Below are positions 61,112 through 64,000 of a DNA stretch of 64,000 nt, piece by piece. The DNA is from Chloroflexales bacterium ZM16-3. GTDB lineage: Bacteria > Chloroflexota > Chloroflexia > Chloroflexales > Chloroflexaceae. The position numbers were made by a program, and so were the translations under genes. The notes beneath the pieces are model-generated. The model saw only the letters and a list, made by a program, of their open reading frames with translations, searched no databases and was not told where the DNA came from. The stretch covers positions 62,001 to 126,000 of the forward strand of contig RYFE02000012.1 of assembly GCA_004138175.2 (NCBI GenBank). The letters are read 5' to 3'. Numbering within the stretch: the first letter of the stretch is position 1; every line of letters starts with the position of its first letter.

Positions 61112-61288
61112 GCAATACCGCAAAACTCGCCCTGTCACCCTGGGTGCCCGCCCGTCAACGGGCGGGCTGATCTACCAAGCCCCTGCGGGGCTGCCGCCAC
61201 CAGCCTGCGCCAGCAGGCTTCGCAGCGTGAGCCGGGGGCTTCAGCCCCCGGCGGGCGTCGTCGCACAGGGCGAGTTTTGCGGTATTGC
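61112..61288. mobile_element. Family A miniature inverted-repeat element, copy A4, with different cargo
   Basis: 177 bp; perfect 24-bp arms GCAATACCGCAAAACTCGCC... Flanks GGTACAGG (61104-61111) and GGTACAGC (61289-61296), an 8-bp duplication with one change. Interior lacks the GAGCGAAGCG core and has four hairpins: CGCCCG-TCAA-CGGGCG, AGCCCC/GGGGCT, GCCTGC/GCAGGC and CCGGGGGC-TTCA-GCCCCCGG. Confidence 0.9.
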
Positions 61289-61336
61289 GGTACAGCGCAC
61301 AGGTGAGGCGCATCAGCTCAGCACATCGCTCTGTGG

Positions 61337-61373
61337 TACTATAGCGCAGACGCCCCGGTCGGGGGCGTCTGCG
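61337..61373 (+). promoter_or_regulatory. -10 box and hairpin at the 5' end of the transcript
   Basis: TACTAT at 61337-61342; the predicted start near 61349 falls in the stem CGCAGACGCCCC/GGGGCGTCTGCG (61345-61373). The mRNA would begin with a 12-bp stem that can protect its 5' end. Confidence 0.4.
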
Positions 61374-61405
61374 TGTTTGTGTCCATGTGACTGGGAGTGC
61401 TACCT

Positions 61406-61783
61406 ATGAACGTCCAGTGGCCGGCGGTTCTCTTTGGTTGGCTGGTAGACTTTGGCCTCAGCCTGCTGCTCCAGCTTCTGATTGTCCTCGTTGGTGCCTC
61501 TAGCTTCTTCGATAGCCCCAGCCTTATCAACCCGATCCACCTTGGCCTGATGCTGCTCTTTGTCCTGGTCGTCGGCGTGGGCGGATTCTCTGGCGCGCGC
61601 ATGGCGGGAACCGCCTTCGCCCTCCACGGCTTTCTGGTTGGCGTCACCGACATCCTCGTCTCCACCCTGCTCAGCGGTGGCGTGTCGACGCCGCACCCCT
61701 TCATCCTGATCGAGATCTTCGGCTGCGCTGCGGGCGCGCTCGGCGGTCTGCTGGCCATGCGCCTGCAGCGGGTCTCGTCATAG
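61406..61783 (+). CDS. Small four-helix membrane protein
   Basis: 125 residues with four hydrophobic segments and a GGFSGARMAGTAFALHGFLVG stretch resembling TIGR04086-type proteins. Start ATG at 61406 has GGGAG at 8 bases; a GTG at 61397 is less likely. Its last codons overlap the 3' end of the convergent rluA gene by 6 bases. Confidence 0.75.
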   Translation: MNVQWPAVLFGWLVDFGLSLLLQLLIVLVGASSFFDSPSLINPIHLGLMLLFVLVVGVGGFSGARMAGTAFALHGFLVGVTDILVSTLLSGGVSTPHPFILIEIFGCAAGALGGLLAMRLQRVSS

Positions 61784-62698
61784 CCCGATCAGCTCCGCAA
61801 ACAGCGGCGGCAGCGGGCTGCGCAGCTCCAGCATCTCGCCGGTGACAGGGTGGCGCAGCCGCAGCTCGGCGGCGTGCAGCAGGTGGCCGGGCAGCTCGCG
61901 CCCGGCGTAAGCGCTCGGCCCGCCGTAGCGCGCATCGCCCAGCAGCGGGTGGCCGATCTGGGCCATATGCAGCCGGATCTGGTGGGTGCGCCCAGTGTGC
62001 GGCGCGCAGCGCACCAGGGCCGCGCCCTCCAGGTAGCGCTCCACCGCGTAGCTGGTGTGGGCCGCCTTCACCCGCCCGCCGCCCGCAGGCAGCGCCCTGC
62101 CAACCTCATCGAGCGGGTAGACCCGCCAGCGCCCGCCCGCCGAGCGCCCGTGCCCGCTGCGGATCTCGCTCTGCTCCGGCGGCGACCCAACAGCCAGGCA
62201 GCGGTAGATCTTCTCGACATGCCCACCGGCGAAGGCCGCCGTCAGCGGCCCATTCGCCTGCGCTGCCTTGCTGATCAGTAGCACCCCCGTCGTATCGCGG
62301 TCGAGCTGATGGGCCAGGTGCAGCGGCGGGGCCGTGCCATCGCGCCGCCCCAGGTAGCGCCCCAGCGCCGCCAGCGCGTTGCCCACCACATCCCAGGGCG
62401 TCGCCCCCACATACCAGCCCATCCCCTTGTGCAGCGCGATCAGCCACGCATCCTCATAGGCGATATCGCCCGCGCCAAGCTCCAGCTCGGCGTAGACCCC
62501 GCCCGGCGGCAGGCGCAGAGTCAGGCTCTGCCCCGCCGCGCCCCGCGCATCGGGCGCTGTCACCCGCCGACCGTCCAGCCATGCCCCGCCGCGATCCACT
62601 GCCCGCGCGCCTGCATTTGGGGATAAAGACACCGCAAGGTCACCTATCGGCACCTGCTCATCACCGGCGGCAAGGATGTGTTCTATCAAGTGCTGCAT
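61778..62698 (-). CDS. RluA-family pseudouridine synthase
   Basis: 306 residues. Catalytic motif HQLDRDTTGVLL (usual HRLDxxTSG; Asp kept), and CAPHTGRTHQIRLHMAQIGHPLLGD closing motif. No S4 domain is obvious at the N-terminus, so specificity (rRNA or tRNA) is uncertain. Six-base convergent overlap with the membrane protein gene. Confidence 0.9.
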   Translation of the reverse strand: MQHLIEHILAAGDEQVPIGDLAVSLSPNAGARAVDRGGAWLDGRRVTAPDARGAAGQSLTLRLPPGGVYAELELGAGDIAYEDAWLIALHKGMGWYVGATPWDVVGNALAALGRYLGRRDGTAPPLHLAHQLDRDTTGVLLISKAAQANGPLTAAFAGGHVEKIYRCLAVGSPPEQSEIRSGHGRSAGGRWRVYPLDEVGRALPAGGGRVKAAHTSYAVERYLEGAALVRCAPHTGRTHQIRLHMAQIGHPLLGDARYGGPSAYAGRELPGHLLHAAELRLRHPVTGEMLELRSPLPPLFAELIGL

Positions 62699-62703
62699 AT
62701 GCT

Positions 62704-62738
62704 AACCCCCAACCCCCAACCCCCAACCCCCAACCCCC
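62704..62738. repeat. Heptamer array (AACCCCC)x5, complement of GGGGGTT
   Basis: Five perfect units that end 2 bases before the pncB stop codon (62741) and start 5 bases upstream of the rluA start, filling the intergenic gap. Confidence 0.9.
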
Positions 62739-62740
62739 AC

Positions 62741-64000
62741 CTACACACTCATCTCGCTCAGCAGCTGCTGCTTCAGATCCCAGAGCTGCTGGCTCAGCGA
62801 GACGTGGTAGATATGCGGGTTCATAATGCGCCGCACGCCCGAGTCGAGCCGCTCCACATCGGCCCGGCGGCGCTCGCGCATGGCCTCAATCGTCGGCCGC
62901 TCGGCGGTCAGCTGGCCGTCGCGCAGCGCCTCCACCAGCAGCGGCTCGATCGACGTGACCTCATCCTGGCGCAGAGCGCGGTGGCGGGTGTGGTCGCCGG
63001 GGTGGCGCAGCGAGATCAGATCCTCCTGGCGCGGGTCCTCACCCTCCAGCGTCACCAGGTCGGCCGTGGCCAGGCCGCGCCGGTCATAGATCCGCCACGC
63101 CTGCTTCAGGCCGGGGTTCGTCATCTTATTCGGCGAGTCGGCGATCTTGATCGCCGGACGCCAATCCTGGCCCTCCTGGAGCGCCACCAGCTTATAGACC
63201 CCGCCCAGCGCGCCCTCGCCGTGCGAGGTGACCAGGCGCGTGCCCACGCCATAGACCAGCCGGCCGATCACCGCATCGGCGTCGGCACCGTGGCGGCGGG
63301 CCTCGTCGGCGATCTGCGACTGGATCTGCCAGATCGCCAGCTCGTCCAGGTCGTTGGAGAGCACAATCGATGCGCCGGGGAACCCGGCGGCGTCGAGCAT
63401 GCGCGCCGACTGGACGGCCAAATACGCCAGGTCGCCCGAGTCCAGCCGGATGCCCATGGGCGTGTGTCCGGCGGCCCGCAGCTCCTCAAAGACCCGGATC
63501 GCATTAGGCACGCCGCTCTCCAACGTGTCAATCGTATCCACCAGCAGCAGACAGTCGTCGGGGTAGCTCTCGGCATAGGCCCGGAACGCCTCAAGCTCGC
63601 TGTGGCCCAGGGCCAGAAAGACCTGGACGAGCGCGTGGGCGTGGGTGCCCTTCGGCGGGTAGCCCAGCACATGCGAGAGGCCGACATTCGAGGTGAAGTC
63701 GGCCCCGCCGATCAGGGCGGCGCGCGTGCCCGCGTTGGCCCCGCGCTCCTGTCCACGGCGCAGGCCAAACTCCAGCACCATCGCCGCCCGGCTCACCTCG
63801 CGGATGCGCGCGGCCTTCGTGGCTATTAGGGTCTGGTAGTTCAGCTGGTTGAGCAGCGGCGTCTCAAGGATCTGAGCCATAGCCAGCGGGCCGCGCACCA
63901 CCGTCAGCGGCACATGCGGGTGAACCACCCGGCCCTCGGGGATAGCGCTCAGGCTGATCCGCGAGAAGTCGCCCTCCTCACGCAGGTAGTCCAGAAAGTC
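62741..64000 (-). CDS. pncB: Nicotinate phosphoribosyltransferase (C-terminal part; N-terminus beyond window)
   Basis: The frame is open from the window edge ([23 protein letters not shown] then RVVHPHVP) to the stop at 62741, about 419 residues. Signatures: [11 protein letters not shown] near 95 residues in, [12 protein letters not shown] (phosphate-binding and catalytic region), PSLEQ-like and C-terminal [17 protein letters not shown]. It makes nicotinate mononucleotide in NAD salvage, and so sits in the same cofactor sphere as larB, whose substrate is NaAD. Confidence 0.94.
   Translation of the reverse strand, partial: DFLDYLREEGDFSRISLSAIPEGRVVHPHVPLTVVRGPLAMAQILETPLLNQLNYQTLIATKAARIREVSRAAMVLEFGLRRGQERGANAGTRAALIGGADFTSNVGLSHVLGYPPKGTHAHALVQVFLALGHSELEAFRAYAESYPDDCLLLVDTIDTLESGVPNAIRVFEELRAAGHTPMGIRLDSGDLAYLAVQSARMLDAAGFPGASIVLSNDLDELAIWQIQSQIADEARRHGADADAVIGRLVYGVGTRLVTSHGEGALGGVYKLVALQEGQDWRPAIKIADSPNKMTNPGLKQAWRIYDRRGLATADLVTLEGEDPRQEDLISLRHPGDHTRHRALRQDEVTSIEPLLVEALRDGQLTAERPTIEAMRERRRADVERLDSGVRRIMNPHIYHVSLSQQLWDLKQQLLSEMSV

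Larger units (their letters stand above)
61084..61405. other. Intergenic region filled by A4 and a promoter hairpin
   Basis: 322 bases: family A copy A4 (61112-61288) and the promoter with 5' hairpin of the next gene (61337-61373). No coding sequence seen. Confidence 0.7.

Noticed and set aside
26189-61288. Reading the seven palindromic elements as simple terminators or REP sequences
   Set aside because: The 8-bp flanking duplications and fixed lengths demand insertion; a secondary terminator role remains possible.
1-64000. tRNA genes
   Set aside because: Intergenic regions were scanned for GGTTCRANNCC T-arms with paired acceptor stems and none was found by eye.

Overview
The window looks like chromosomal DNA of a high-GC, filamentous anoxygenic phototroph of the Chloroflexota (Chloroflexales), with no tRNA, rRNA, CRISPR array, prophage or transposase gene visible. 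The pointers are a bchJ-bchE-hemN block for oxygen-independent (bacterio)chlorophyll and heme precursor synthesis, many one-component and two-component regulators, F420-type oxidoreductases, a glycine-rich RRM protein and an unusually dense set of intergenic palindromes. The lineage call is inference from gene content; no 16S or marker phylogeny is available here.

Layout: 1-4.1 kb holds the start of rho with a long leader, a HAD phosphatase, and a MoxR ATPase / VWA protein / Zn-ribbon trio. 4.1-8.6 kb is the tetrapyrrole block (Rrf2 regulator, BchJ, BchE, HemN). 8.8-13.1 kb has a DUF2085 membrane protein coupled to a TlpA-like lipoprotein, a frameshifted DUF5666 gene and an OmpR-type two-component pair. 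13.2-24.5 kb is mixed: Zn-ribbon protein, PRC-barrel protein, secreted glycoside hydrolase, GT-C-like membrane protein, DinB-TrmB-YkgJ cluster, F420-type monooxygenase, LrgAB. 24.5-31.1 kb carries a four-CBS response regulator, a phosphoribosyltransferase, and larB-larE between two EamA transporters. 31.1-38.4 kb has an RRM protein with a long 5' leader, a DEAD-box helicase, YpdA-like reductase, Pgi and a PAS histidine kinase. 38.4-43.9 kb includes the most unusual gene, a PHP + AlbA_2-like protein with three C-terminal repeats, facing a tyrosine recombinase. 43.9-64 kb holds hydrolases, an MbfA-like iron transporter, a MacAB-type efflux operon, an SDR, an atypical protein kinase, RluA and the 3' part of nicotinate phosphoribosyltransferase.

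The strongest new signal is between genes. Seven short non-autonomous elements of two families (A: 27226, 33582, 46264, 61112; B: 26189, 42663, 57538) each sit between an 8-bp direct duplication (seven of eight bases match at 61112), so they move or moved recently. Family A arms differ between copies, yet each difference is matched in the partner arm of the same copy. A second layer consists of tandem heptamer arrays with many different unit sequences (and octamer arrays), resembling cyanobacterial STRR sequences and often touching stop codons. A third is a set of 28-bp GTAGGG...CCCTAC palindromes that can supply stop codons, and a fourth a set of terminator hairpins sharing one apical sequence. 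Promoter-like -10 boxes exactly 6 nt before three start codons suggest some leaderless mRNAs.
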